Assembly: GCA_905214265.1 (NCBI GenBank)
Contig: CAJMLQ010000057.1
Coordinates: 1 to 17,919, forward strand
DNA length: 17,919 bases
Source: an uncultured bacterium
Lineage (GTDB): Bacteria; Bacillota; Clostridia; Oscillospirales; Ruminococcaceae
Direction: 5' to 3'
The notes under the pieces were generated by a model. It did no database searches, had not been told where the DNA came from, and worked only from the letters and a program-made list of their open reading frames with translations. A program made the position numbers and the translations under genes. Shown here piece by piece: positions 7,933 to 15,159 of the stretch. Each line of letters starts with the position of its first letter. The stretch's first letter is position 1.

Positions 7933-8635
7933 ATTTTTTCCCTCCGTTTGTGATGATTTTCTGATAGGCAGCGCCGTATTTTGAAAAAGATGTTTTATAA
8001 ATTTTCTGCTGTGCAAGCAGCCGGCTCATCCAAACCGGAATGCCTCCGGAGGTTTTGATCTCCATCAGGGCTTTCCCTTCGTCCAGGAGCGGAGTCCCAT
8101 AGATCTCGGACGCCAGTGAAAGATCGTTTTCTCGGCAGAGAATATTTTCATCGAAAGTTACGCGAAAATCCCCGCCGTCCAATGCATAAAATGCCTCTCG
8201 CTCATATGACAAAAACACCGTGGGGTGCAGAGGCTGATAGTATTCGCGGAAATAGTTGATTTCATCTGCAATCTGTGAATGGACCGGTAGAGGAATGCCG
8301 CACAGAAAGCTCTCCATTGCCTTCGCCTCTGAAAGCACAAGCCTTCTTTTGTATACCACGTCCTTGTATTTCTTTTTCAGTTCCACAAAAACGGGGTCGC
8401 TGGAGCGAACAGCCTGGTAGCTGCGTATCCGGAGCTTTTCCTTATAGACAGGCTTCTCCAGGGAACGGCGGATCAGCCGGAAGGTGTCTGTATCAAAATA
8501 GATGTTCCGAATGGTAGTGCGCCCATATGCATCCAGGCGCATATAAGGCTCCATTGCCTGCAAGACCAACGCCTTCTGCTGATGCGTCAGCAGATATTTT
8601 ATTTCGTACCGTTTGAATGTTGATTGATATTTCAT
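7925..8635 (-). CDS. VTC-domain polyphosphate polymerase family protein
   Basis: A 236-residue soluble protein of the VTC (vacuolar transporter chaperone) catalytic domain family, a tunnel-fold enzyme that in yeast Vtc4 makes polyphosphate from ATP. The basic and acidic tunnel residues appear in order: KRYEIKYLL (about 8-16), KLRIRSY, VELKKKYKDVVYKRR, FLSYERE, TFDENI, and the C-terminal MEIKTSGGIPVWM and SFSKYG. No key strand looks missing. ATG 8635 is chosen because GGGAGGA is just upstream; upstream in-frame codons extend into the promoter region. It is the first gene of a three-gene operon with DUF4956 and the beta-helix lipoprotein. The promoter region carries four 11-bp-spaced half-sites shared with the neighbouring response-regulator gene. 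Polyphosphate as product is inferred from the family. Confidence 0.85.
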   Translation of the reverse strand: MKYQSTFKRYEIKYLLTHQQKALVLQAMEPYMRLDAYGRTTIRNIYFDTDTFRLIRRSLEKPVYKEKLRIRSYQAVRSSDPVFVELKKKYKDVVYKRRLVLSEAKAMESFLCGIPLPVHSQIADEINYFREYYQPLHPTVFLSYEREAFYALDGGDFRVTFDENILCRENDLSLASEIYGTPLLDEGKALMEIKTSGGIPVWMSRLLAQQKIYKTSFSKYGAAYQKIITNGGKKYA

Positions 8636-8677
8636 CGTTATCCTCCCGCAGTGAACGGAATGTTTTTCGATGTCTTT

Positions 8678-8731
8678 ATGATACAGCGGCAACCTTAATT
8701 TGACTTAAACGCAACTTGCATTTCACCTAAA
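8678..8731 (-). promoter_or_regulatory. Promoter and OmpR-type operator of the VTC operon
   Basis: On the minus strand a -10 TATCAT (8683-8678) has no good -35 box. Upstream lie four half-sites at exact 11-bp steps: TTAAGG (8698-8693), TTTAAG (8709-8704), TGCAAG (8720-8715) and TTTAGG (8731-8726). The outer pairs form an imperfect 22-bp direct repeat with 16 of 22 identical. The block TTAAGGTT-N6-GTATC occurs in the same spacing upstream of the response-regulator gene. This is the geometry of OmpR/PhoB-family activator sites that replace a -35 box. Confidence 0.65.
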
Positions 8732-8751
8732 AATCACAATACATCGCATCG

Positions 8752-8790
8752 AAAAACCCTCCATCACAAGCCGATGCGATGGAGGGTTTG
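8752..8790 (-). terminator. Intrinsic terminator of the two-component operon
   Basis: On the minus strand ACCCTCCATC (8787-8778) pairs with GATGGAGGGT (8765-8756), with a 12-nt loop, followed by TTTT ending at 8752. It lies about 20 nt after the histidine kinase stop, so the VTC operon relies on its own promoter. A second perfect 10-bp inverted repeat (8742-8751 with 8772-8781) overlaps the stem and could form an alternative hairpin. Confidence 0.75.
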
Positions 8791-8805
8791 TTCGATAGTC
8801 CGCGT

Positions 8806-10044
8806 TTATGCGGGCAGGGCCGCCGTGATCAGCAGAGAGTGTTCATCTTCTGTTGATGCGGAGAGCTTTCCGTTATGTGCGGACACAATGGCGGCGGCAA
8901 TGGACAGCCCCAGCCCATGCCCGCCTGTTTGAGAGTTGCGGGACTTGTCCAGCCGGTAGAACCGTTCAAACAGATGGGGCAGCTGCTCCCTGGCGATAAA
9001 GCCGGTTGTATTGAATACGGAAAGCTGAATATATTTTCCGACTTTTTGAAGAGATAAGGAGATTTTTCCCCCTTTTTCCGAATATTTCAGCGCGTTGTCC
9101 AATAAAATCGATACAAGCTGGCGTATCATTTTTTCATTTCCGTAAAAGGCAAGCATTGGTTGGATCTTCACGGCGAATTCCTTTTGCTGCGTGATCGCAA
9201 GCGCCTGAAAAGAGTGGGCGATTTCCTCCGTGATATCTGCCAAGGGGAATTCCAGCATTTCCATCTCGGCATGGTCTTCTTCCAGGCGGGACAGGAGAAT
9301 CATATCATTTGTCAGCACCGCCAGGCGCCTGGTTTGATCCTGAATATCCGCAAGCCATTCATTGCTGCCAATATCCATTGCAAGGACTTCGGCATCCGCG
9401 TCAATAATCGTCAGCGGCGTTTTGATCTCATGACCGGCATCTGTAATAAACTGTTTTTGCCTTTCATAGCTTTCCGCGACCGGCTTGACGATGTATCCGG
9501 ACAAGAATATGATCAGAAGGCAGACAGCCGCCATGCCAAGAGAGAGCACCAAGGTCCCAATGAATACAAAAGAGCGAAAATTGGATAAGCTGCGTCCGCA
9601 GTCCAGAAAAATTACACGGCTCTTGTTGCCGGGAGCATGCACGATGTAACGATAATCCTGGAGAAAGCCCCGTTCAGCTCCTGTATTCAAGACGTCCGTT
9701 GCGAACTCAATTGCCGCAGAGGTATCCACCGCAGCAATCTTTCCTGTGTCTACCGAGATCAGCTGCCCATCCTCATCAAACAGAACGGAAAAAAAGCGGG
9801 ATTCATAAGGCAGCTCAGGGGAGAACTGTTTTCTGATTCCGGGATAGGCCTCCCGTTTTGGACCATCGTTTTCATTTTTCGGAAAGAGTCCATTGTTTTC
9901 CGCTAAAAGCGCGAGCGTGCTGTCAGCATCAGCTATGACGTTTCGATAGCTGATGATGCTGATCATTCCCCAAATAACGAGGAAAACGAGGAAAAGCGAA
10001 AGCATCGAAACGCCGATCAGTTTGATGCGAAGTTTTTTAATCAT
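8806..10044 (-). CDS. Sensor histidine kinase
   Basis: A 412-residue membrane-bound kinase. TM1 is near residues 11-32, an extracytoplasmic sensor region of about 125 residues has no family I recognise, and TM2 is near 158-184. The HisKA domain carries the phospho-accepting His205 in AGHEIKTP. The HATPase domain has an N box (LLDNALKYS), an F box (LFERFYRLDKSRN) and a G2 box (TGGHGLGLS). The usual DxGxG of the G1 region reads NTTGFI, a variant frequent in Firmicutes kinases, so this is not a sign of loss. The start overlaps the regulator stop by 4 nt (ATGA). It should phosphorylate the adjacent OmpR-type regulator. The signal is unknown; regulation of the neighbouring VTC/DUF4956 operon suggests an envelope or phosphate-related cue, which is inference. 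Confidence 0.92.
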   Translation of the reverse strand: MIKKLRIKLIGVSMLSLFLVFLVIWGMISIISYRNVIADADSTLALLAENNGLFPKNENDGPKREAYPGIRKQFSPELPYESRFFSVLFDEDGQLISVDTGKIAAVDTSAAIEFATDVLNTGAERGFLQDYRYIVHAPGNKSRVIFLDCGRSLSNFRSFVFIGTLVLSLGMAAVCLLIIFLSGYIVKPVAESYERQKQFITDAGHEIKTPLTIIDADAEVLAMDIGSNEWLADIQDQTRRLAVLTNDMILLSRLEEDHAEMEMLEFPLADITEEIAHSFQALAITQQKEFAVKIQPMLAFYGNEKMIRQLVSILLDNALKYSEKGGKISLSLQKVGKYIQLSVFNTTGFIAREQLPHLFERFYRLDKSRNSQTGGHGLGLSIAAAIVSAHNGKLSASTEDEHSLLITAALPA

Positions 10045-10715
10045 GGAATTTCCTCCAGAGAATAGCCGGCATTACGGGTTGCTTTGATCCGGATATTGGC
10101 ATGGAGGGCTGTCAGTTTTTTTCGCAGATAGGAAATGTAGACCCACACGACATTCAGTTCTGCGTCGCTGTCATACCCCCAGATTTTTTCCATAAACCGC
10201 TCGGTGGGGATCAGGCTGCGCGGATTGCTCATCAGCATCTCCAGCATCTGAAACTCCTTATTGGTCAGACGGAAGACGCCGGAAGGGGAGGACACCTCAA
10301 ATGTAGCCTGATCCAAAACGATATTTCCCAAAGACAATTTTGTGTCGGCCTGTGATACCTGCGTGCGTGTCATCGCACGGATACGGGCCAACAATTCCCT
10401 GGAATGGAAAGGCTTAGTCAGGTAATCATTCGCCCCTGTATCCAGCCCAAGTACCTTGTCGTCAATTCCGGATTTTGCAGTCAGCAGCAGCACCGGGACT
10501 AAATTTCCCTCGCTGCGTATTTTTTGCAACACGGCAAGGCCATCCATTTTTGGCATCATGATATCCAGAATGGCGCCATCATAATTGCCCATTTCCAAAT
10601 ATTCCAATGCGGCTTTTCCGTCAAAAACCGCATCTACAGAATAGTTGCTGCGCTCGAAAATAGCGATCAGAGCCTTGGAAAGAGCCTTTTCATCTTCTGC
10701 GAGCAATAACCGCAT
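10041..10715 (-). CDS. OmpR/PhoB-family response regulator
   Basis: A 224-residue DNA-binding regulator. The receiver domain (1-115) has the acidic pair in AEDE, phosphorylation site Asp51 (ILDIMMP), the conserved Thr in LLTAKS and the Lys in LTKPF. The C-terminal winged-helix domain (about 125-222) has the typical LTNKEFQMLEML and VYISYLRKKL segments. The start is ATG 10715 behind GGAGGA. It is the first gene of a two-gene operon with the kinase, from a promoter region with 11-bp direct repeats (10771-10787). The same motif precedes the VTC operon, so autoregulation plus control of the surface module is likely. No -35 box is seen at either promoter, consistent with activator dependence. Confidence 0.93.
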   Translation of the reverse strand: MRLLLAEDEKALSKALIAIFERSNYSVDAVFDGKAALEYLEMGNYDGAILDIMMPKMDGLAVLQKIRSEGNLVPVLLLTAKSGIDDKVLGLDTGANDYLTKPFHSRELLARIRAMTRTQVSQADTKLSLGNIVLDQATFEVSSPSGVFRLTNKEFQMLEMLMSNPRSLIPTERFMEKIWGYDSDAELNVVWVYISYLRKKLTALHANIRIKATRNAGYSLEEIP

Positions 10716-10750
10716 CCCGTTTCCTCCTCGCCCTTGATATCCTTGCGGTA

Positions 10751-10787
10751 AGTATACGATACTCCTAAAACCTTAAATGGGCTTTAA
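10751..10787 (-). promoter_or_regulatory. Promoter and OmpR-type operator of the two-component operon
   Basis: Minus strand: half-sites TTAAAG (10787-10782) and TTAAGG (10776-10771) lie 11 bp apart. The block TTAAGGTT-N6-GTATC follows (10776-10758), in the same spacing as at the VTC promoter. -10 candidates are TATCGT (10761-10756) and TATACT (10756-10751). No -35 box is present. Further weak 11-bp phasing upstream (10793) is not convincing. Confidence 0.6.
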
Positions 10788-10795
10788 TGGTCCCC

Positions 10796-10840
10796 AATAA
10801 AAAGACCCGCTGTATCTCCATACAGACACAGCGGCCTTTT
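10796..10840 (-). terminator. Intrinsic terminator of the RluA-family gene
   Basis: On the minus strand CCGCTGT (10834-10828) pairs with ACAGCGG (10813-10807), followed by GTCTTTTTATT. The plus side also has a short CCTTTT tail. It isolates the upstream minus-strand unit from the two-component promoter that starts only a few bases further on. Confidence 0.75.
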
Positions 10841-10915
10841 CCGTATGCCGGAAGCCGTCCGAATCGCCGTGAAGGGCAGGAACGGTGAGCGCTTGTACCA
10901 TCCGGACTTTTTCGG

Positions 10916-11812
10916 CTATCGGATCAGCAGAAATTCCGACATTTTTTTGGGAGGTTCCGCCGTGAAGTCCAGCCGCTTTCCGGAAACAGGGTGGGTTAGC
11001 TCCAGCTTCCAGGCATGAAGGCCCAGTCGTTTCAGAGGATCCCGTTGGGCGCCGTATTTTTTGTCCCCGGTGACCGGGTGACCAATTTCCTGCATCTGGA
11101 CCCGGATCTGGTTTTTCCGGCCGGTTTCCAGCCAGACCCGCAGGTAGGAATAGTCCGGGTTCTGCCGGAGTACCTCGTAGTTGGTCACGGCAGGCTTTCC
11201 GTCTCCGGCCCGGCGGCTGGAGTAGACTAGGTGGGTCCTCGTCTCCTTGAGCCAGGAGGAAAGGCGGCCGGAAGGCTGCTCCATTCGTCCCTCCACAATG
11301 GCGTAGTAGCCCCGGTATTGGACCAGCTGGTCCCAGTTGTCCTGAAGAGCGGTCTTGATCTCCGGATTCTTGGCGAAAAGCACCACACCGGAGGTGTCCC
11401 GATCCAGACGGTGGACAATAAAGATACGGCTTTCCGGGTTTTTCCGGCGGACGTATTCGGTCATCTGGCGGTAAGCGGTTTCCTCCGGCTCGCTGCCGCC
11501 AGTGTTGATGGTGAGAAGCCCGGCGGGCTTGTCGATGACCAACAGCTCCCGGTCCTCGTAAAGGATGGGAGGGTGGGACGCCGCGGCGGAACCGGCGGGC
11601 GGATCTGGCCGGTAGCTGGCGATGGTCACGGTCTGGCCGTGGCGTAGGGAAAGATTATACTTCGTGGTCGGGCGCCCGTCCACTGAGACGAGGCCATGCT
11701 TCAGGATGGATTTCACCTTTCCGGCAGGTTTCCCTGCCAACTTTTCCCGGAGGAAGGGGAGAAGGGCAGCAGGCTCCTCTACTCGAAAGGTTTGGTCAGA
11801 CAGTTGTTTCAT
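10916..11812 (-). CDS. RluA-family RNA pseudouridine synthase
   Basis: A 298-residue enzyme that converts uridine to pseudouridine in rRNA or tRNA. An S4-like RNA-binding region spans about residues 18-65 and the catalytic domain follows. YEDRELLVIDKPAGLL matches motif I. HRLDRDTSG (134-142) is the catalytic motif II with Asp137. ETGRKNQIRVQM and LHAWKLEL match the later motifs. Length is normal for RluD-type enzymes. ATG 11812 follows AAAGGAC; its first 17 nt overlap the end of the DUF2284 gene, so it is probably translated from the same transcript. The exact target uridine cannot be assigned from sequence, so no symbol is given. Confidence 0.9.
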   Translation of the reverse strand: MKQLSDQTFRVEEPAALLPFLREKLAGKPAGKVKSILKHGLVSVDGRPTTKYNLSLRHGQTVTIASYRPDPPAGSAAASHPPILYEDRELLVIDKPAGLLTINTGGSEPEETAYRQMTEYVRRKNPESRIFIVHRLDRDTSGVVLFAKNPEIKTALQDNWDQLVQYRGYYAIVEGRMEQPSGRLSSWLKETRTHLVYSSRRAGDGKPAVTNYEVLRQNPDYSYLRVWLETGRKNQIRVQMQEIGHPVTGDKKYGAQRDPLKRLGLHAWKLELTHPVSGKRLDFTAEPPKKMSEFLLIR

Positions 11813-12389
11813 ATAAAGTCCTTTCTGGGAGGGGGTGTTGGCAAGGACTACGAGCAACAAGCAGCATTCCAAAATAAGTTACCGTCCCAGCGCCATTGTG
11901 GTAATGAATTTTTGCCTGTTTGGCAAGTTCGGACACATTCAGCCCGAAGCCTTCTATTGCTGGGAAGAGCATTTGTGGAAAACGGCATGGGCTGTTTGGA
12001 TAGGTGCATTGTTCACAACGAATGCAACTTTCATTTGACAGAATCAAGTGTTTTGGGTACTCTTCCTCGATTGCATGATATAATTTGTCACATAAATATT
12101 TGAATTCGCGATGTGCACTTTTCATTCCTTCAAAATCAAATGAGTCCTCCAACCTGTAGACGGCATTAAACAGATATGCACGATCATACGACATGATTGT
12201 ACTGCGGCACTGTGCAATGGAACCAGTAGCTGGGGGGCAGGCCCATGTCTTATTATAATTTTGGCACGCGTTTCCTGCACATATTGTTCTGATTTCGTTA
12301 TAAAATGAAATATTCGAAGGTGTAAGTGCGCCGCATTCGCTGAATCCAATGCGCAACACTTCATCCAATATTGCATTTTGCACATTCAT
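11796..12389 (-). CDS. DUF2284 domain protein, putative iron-sulfur protein
   Basis: A 197-residue Cys-rich protein. An N-terminal set of cysteines (19, 37, 42, 51, 61) includes the family's WACPP segment. A C-x2-C-x2-C-x6-C cluster at 122/125/128/135 within the segment SCIRCEQCTYPNSPCRFP looks like a ferredoxin-type [4Fe-4S] ligand set. The family motif TVTYFG (169-174) follows; the last 20 or so residues are an extension. ATG 12389 lies only 3 nt after GGAGG. A second ATG at 12385 has better spacing but gives a nonsense frame. The gene sits 35 nt after the branching enzyme and overlaps the pseudouridine synthase start by 17 nt. Its DNA is visibly more AT-rich than both neighbours, suggesting a separate origin. 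Biochemical role unknown. Confidence 0.85.
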   Translation of the reverse strand: MNVQNAILDEVLRIGFSECGALTPSNISFYNEIRTICAGNACQNYNKTWACPPATGSIAQCRSTIMSYDRAYLFNAVYRLEDSFDFEGMKSAHREFKYLCDKLYHAIEEEYPKHLILSNESCIRCEQCTYPNSPCRFPQMLFPAIEGFGLNVSELAKQAKIHYHNGAGTVTYFGMLLVARSPCQHPLPERTLYETTV

Positions 12390-12424
12390 GCACCTCCTGT
12401 CCCAATCAATCGGTTCCCTTTTTC

Positions 12425-14437
12425 TTAGATTACAACGGCCGAGCGCGGTGGGAGAACCACCTCTACATAGTCACCCAGCGCGCCGTGGCGGATGGTGAGG
12501 GTTTCCGGCACATCAGGCATGGCGCCGCCGTAGCGCAGCCGCTGGGTATTGAGTCGGACGGGGCAGAGGGTTCCTCCCTCCGCCGCCAGCGCGATTTTCT
12601 GCTCCTTGGAGGGGTTGAAATTAAAGGCGAAGGTGCGCCCGCCCTTCTCAAATACCATGGTTTTCGCGTCGTGATTGATGAACTGGAGCCGGGTCTCCGG
12701 GTGCTCCTTGATGTTCAGCTCGCGGAGCAGCTCTACCATGTCCTCGTCAAACCAGCGCAGATTTCGGTAGCGGAGATAGCCATTGTCAGCCAGGCTCCAC
12801 TGCCGCCGGGCATACTGATAACTCCAGCCATTGCCCTCCCGGGGAAAGTCGATCCACTCGGGGTGTCCGAACTCGTTTCCCATAAAGTTCAGATACCCCT
12901 CCCCGCCCAGGGCCGCCGTCACCAGCCGGATCAGCTTGTGGTAGGCGATGGCCCGGTCGATGACCGCGCTTTTGGAGGCATTGTCCATGTGCCAGTACAT
13001 TTCCTTGTCTGCCAGGCGGAACATGATGGTCTTATCCCCCACCAGCGCCTGATCGTGGGACTCGCAGTAGCCGATGTTTTTCTCACCGGGACGCCGGGTG
13101 GTCAGCTGATGCCACATTTCCCCCAGGTCCCAGTCCTCGTCCCGGCGCTCTGTCAGAGTGCGGACCCAGAAGTCCGGCTCGCCCATGGCCAGCCGGTAGT
13201 CGAATCCCAAGCCGCCATCCCGGACAGGCAGCGCCATCCCCGGCATACCGCTCATGTCCTCCGCGATGGTCACGGCATCCGGCTTGACCTCCCGGATCAG
13301 GTCGTTGGCCAGCTGGAGGTAGGTCACCGCTTCGGTGTCGGTGTCCATGGTGAAGTATTTGCCGTAGCAATCAAAGGCCACCCCCAGCCCGTGATGGTGG
13401 TAGAGCATGGAAGTTACGCCGTCGAAGCGGAAACCGTCAAAGTGATACTCGGTCAGCCAGTATTTCAGATTGGACAGCAGGAAGTGGAGCACCGCCGGCT
13501 TTCCGTAATCGAAGAGCTTGGTGCCCCAGGCAGGGTGATCGCCCGCAGGCCCCGCATGAAAAAACTGGTACTCTGTCCCGTCGAAGTCGTTGATGCCCTC
13601 CATGGTGTTCCGGGAGGCGTGGGAGTGGACCAGGTCGAGGAACACCGCAATCCCCATGGAATGGGCGGTGTCGATCAGTTCTTTGAGCTCCTCCGGGGTG
13701 CCGAAGCGGGAGGAGGCGGCGAAAAAGTTGGTGACCTGGTAGCCGAAGGAGGCATAGTAAGGGTGTTCCATGACCGCCATCAGCTGGACAGCGTTATACC
13801 CTCCCGCCAGGACCCGGGGCAGGACGTTTTCCGTAAATTCCCGGTAGGTGCCGATCCCCTGCCGTTCGGTGGCCATGCCCACGTGGGCTTCGTAGATAAA
13901 AAGGGGCTGGTCCTGAGGAATGGAGAAGTCCTCATCGGTCCAGCGGAAGGGCTCGTCCGGCGTCCAGACTTGGCCGGTGCAGGAGCCGTCGGCGAATTGG
14001 TGGATCCGGTGGATGTAGAGGGGGATACGGTCAAAGGAACGCCCTCCGGCAGTGACCCGCACCTTGACGTGGGAGCCGTGAGGAATGGTTTTCCGTCCCC
14101 GGACAAAGACTTCCCAGTTCCCGTTTTTCAGCTTTTTCATGGGATTTTTAGCGGGGTCCCAGCCGTTGAAGTCCCCGATCAGGGACATGGAATCGGCGCC
14201 CGGGGCCCACTCCCGGTAGTACCAGCCGTTCCGGCCCGGATGGAGGCCGTAGTAGAGGCTTCCGTTGGCAAAGTCTGAGAGACTGCCGGTTTGGGCGGTG
14301 AGCCGTTCCCTGGTTTCCCGGTACAGCCGCATCCGCAGGCGGAGGTCCGATTCATAAGGCTCCAGCCCCGGATCCAGGGCGAGGATGCGCAGTTCCGGCG
14401 CGCCGGAGGATGCGGAGGTTTTTAAGATGTTTGCCAT
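12425..14437 (-). CDS. glgB: 1,4-alpha-glucan branching enzyme, eukaryote-like (GH13_8 type)
   Basis: A 670-residue glycoside hydrolase family 13 enzyme that forms alpha-1,6 branches in glycogen. A CBM48-like N-terminal domain (about 60-160, REWAPGADSMSLIGDFNGWD) precedes the (beta/alpha)8 barrel. The catalytic residues are intact: nucleophile Asp339 in DGFRFDG, acid/base Glu393 in IAED and Asp462 in ESHDQ. A C-terminal beta domain ends the protein. Segments such as YYASFGYQVTNFFAASSRFG resemble human and yeast branching enzyme more than classical bacterial GlgB. ATG 14437 follows AAAGGAG and a near-consensus promoter. No other glycogen gene lies in the window. It heads a minus-strand run with DUF2284 and the RluA-family gene, with no terminator visible between them. 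Confidence 0.9.
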   Translation of the reverse strand: MANILKTSASSGAPELRILALDPGLEPYESDLRLRMRLYRETRERLTAQTGSLSDFANGSLYYGLHPGRNGWYYREWAPGADSMSLIGDFNGWDPAKNPMKKLKNGNWEVFVRGRKTIPHGSHVKVRVTAGGRSFDRIPLYIHRIHQFADGSCTGQVWTPDEPFRWTDEDFSIPQDQPLFIYEAHVGMATERQGIGTYREFTENVLPRVLAGGYNAVQLMAVMEHPYYASFGYQVTNFFAASSRFGTPEELKELIDTAHSMGIAVFLDLVHSHASRNTMEGINDFDGTEYQFFHAGPAGDHPAWGTKLFDYGKPAVLHFLLSNLKYWLTEYHFDGFRFDGVTSMLYHHHGLGVAFDCYGKYFTMDTDTEAVTYLQLANDLIREVKPDAVTIAEDMSGMPGMALPVRDGGLGFDYRLAMGEPDFWVRTLTERRDEDWDLGEMWHQLTTRRPGEKNIGYCESHDQALVGDKTIMFRLADKEMYWHMDNASKSAVIDRAIAYHKLIRLVTAALGGEGYLNFMGNEFGHPEWIDFPREGNGWSYQYARRQWSLADNGYLRYRNLRWFDEDMVELLRELNIKEHPETRLQFINHDAKTMVFEKGGRTFAFNFNPSKEQKIALAAEGGTLCPVRLNTQRLRYGGAMPDVPETLTIRHGALGDYVEVVLPPRSAVVI

Positions 14438-14478
14438 AAACGGGACGCTCCTTTCAAACTGTGGAATGAATTATTCCC

Positions 14479-14507
14479 ATTGTACTGTTTTCCGGGTGAT
14501 TTGTCAA
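14479..14507 (-). promoter_or_regulatory. Sigma-A promoter of the branching-enzyme unit
   Basis: On the minus strand a perfect -35 TTGACA (14507-14502), a 17-nt spacer and a -10 TACAAT (14484-14479). The predicted start of transcription is near 14472, inside a small inverted repeat with GGAAT/ATTCC arms (14463-14477). Confidence 0.8.
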
Positions 14508-14587
14508 CGCAGCGCAGGCCTTCGGGCTTTTTCGGAAAACGGTTCCCGTCTGCTTTTTAGGATAGCCGCGGCGATTTATTTCTTCGC

Positions 14588-15085
14588 TTATCCCTGCAGG
14601 AACTTTTTTGCCTCCCTGCGGTTCTTCAGAATGATCACCTTGACTCCGTTCGCGCTCTCCAGCATTCGATATAGGGTGTCCCGCCCCTTTTGATGGCCTG
14701 CCCAGACGGATCTCCAAAACCGGAAATGCAGCCCTTCCGGGCAGTTTCCGCCCAGATCCGATCGGGTGCGGCCGCAGTGGGTCAAGGACCGCCTGACCAC
14801 GCCCCAGAGGCAGGACAGCCGGGAGAAATCGAAATAGAGGACCGTATCGCAGTACCCGAGCCGGAGCGGAAGAGTCCGGCGAATATTCCCGTCCAGAATC
14901 CACCGGGGCTTTTGAAGCTCCTGGAGCAGCAGCCGGTCGAATTCTTCATCGGATACGGGCTGCCAACCGTCCCGCCAATAGAGGGCATCCAGATGCACCA
15001 GAGGCAGCTTCATTTTTTCAGCCAGCGCCTTTGCAAAAGTGGTTTTTCCGGCGCCGTTTCCGCCGATAATCAAAATGCGTTCCAA
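14588..15085 (-). CDS. P-loop NTPase, adenylate kinase-like (FlaR/topology-modulation type)
   Basis: A 165-residue nucleotide-binding protein. The Walker A motif GGNGAGKTT occupies residues 8-16, directly after the first strand. LVHLDALYWRDGW (about 29-41) and WILDGN (61-67) match the small kinase-like family annotated as DNA topology modulation protein FlaR, in which the Asp and Arg residues after the P-loop position a substrate. The C-terminal part is rich in Arg and Lys. The start is a TTG at 15085: GGGGAGGG lies about 6 nt upstream and no in-frame ATG precedes the P-loop. It is transcribed divergently from the Nif11-type gene. The topology-modulation name is historical; a small-molecule kinase function is more likely, but the substrate is unknown. 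Confidence 0.8.
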   Translation of the reverse strand: MERILIIGGNGAGKTTFAKALAEKMKLPLVHLDALYWRDGWQPVSDEEFDRLLLQELQKPRWILDGNIRRTLPLRLGYCDTVLYFDFSRLSCLWGVVRRSLTHCGRTRSDLGGNCPEGLHFRFWRSVWAGHQKGRDTLYRMLESANGVKVIILKNRREAKKFLQG

Positions 15086-15130
15086 AGCACGCCCTCCCCT
15101 TTAAAGGCAAAATTTTCTGCTTCCGCTTTC

Positions 15131-15159
15131 AATATACCAAATCTTCCGCTGCAATGCAA
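15131..15159 (-). promoter_or_regulatory. Promoter of the P-loop kinase-like gene
   Basis: On the minus strand -35 TTGCAT (15159-15154), 17-nt spacer, -10 TATATT (15136-15131). The -35 is the left arm of a palindrome whose right arm is the -35 of the divergent Nif11-type gene. Confidence 0.6.

Noticed and set aside
9868..10044. Loss of the kinase G1 glycines as a sign of a dead sensor
   Set aside because: The NTTGFI variant is common in Firmicutes kinases of this type, and the H, N, F and G2 boxes are intact.
12371..14278. A 635-codon open frame on the plus strand opposite the branching enzyme
   Set aside because: It is antisense to a gene with intact catalytic motifs. The long open frame follows from GC-rich codon bias and its translation shows no domain pattern. 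The same applies to the minus-strand frames at 362-1555, 1552-2475 and 15722-17515.
14512..14531. GCC-TTCG-GGC followed by TTTTT as a plus-strand terminator
   Set aside because: The stem is only about 3 bp and there is no plus-strand gene ending upstream.
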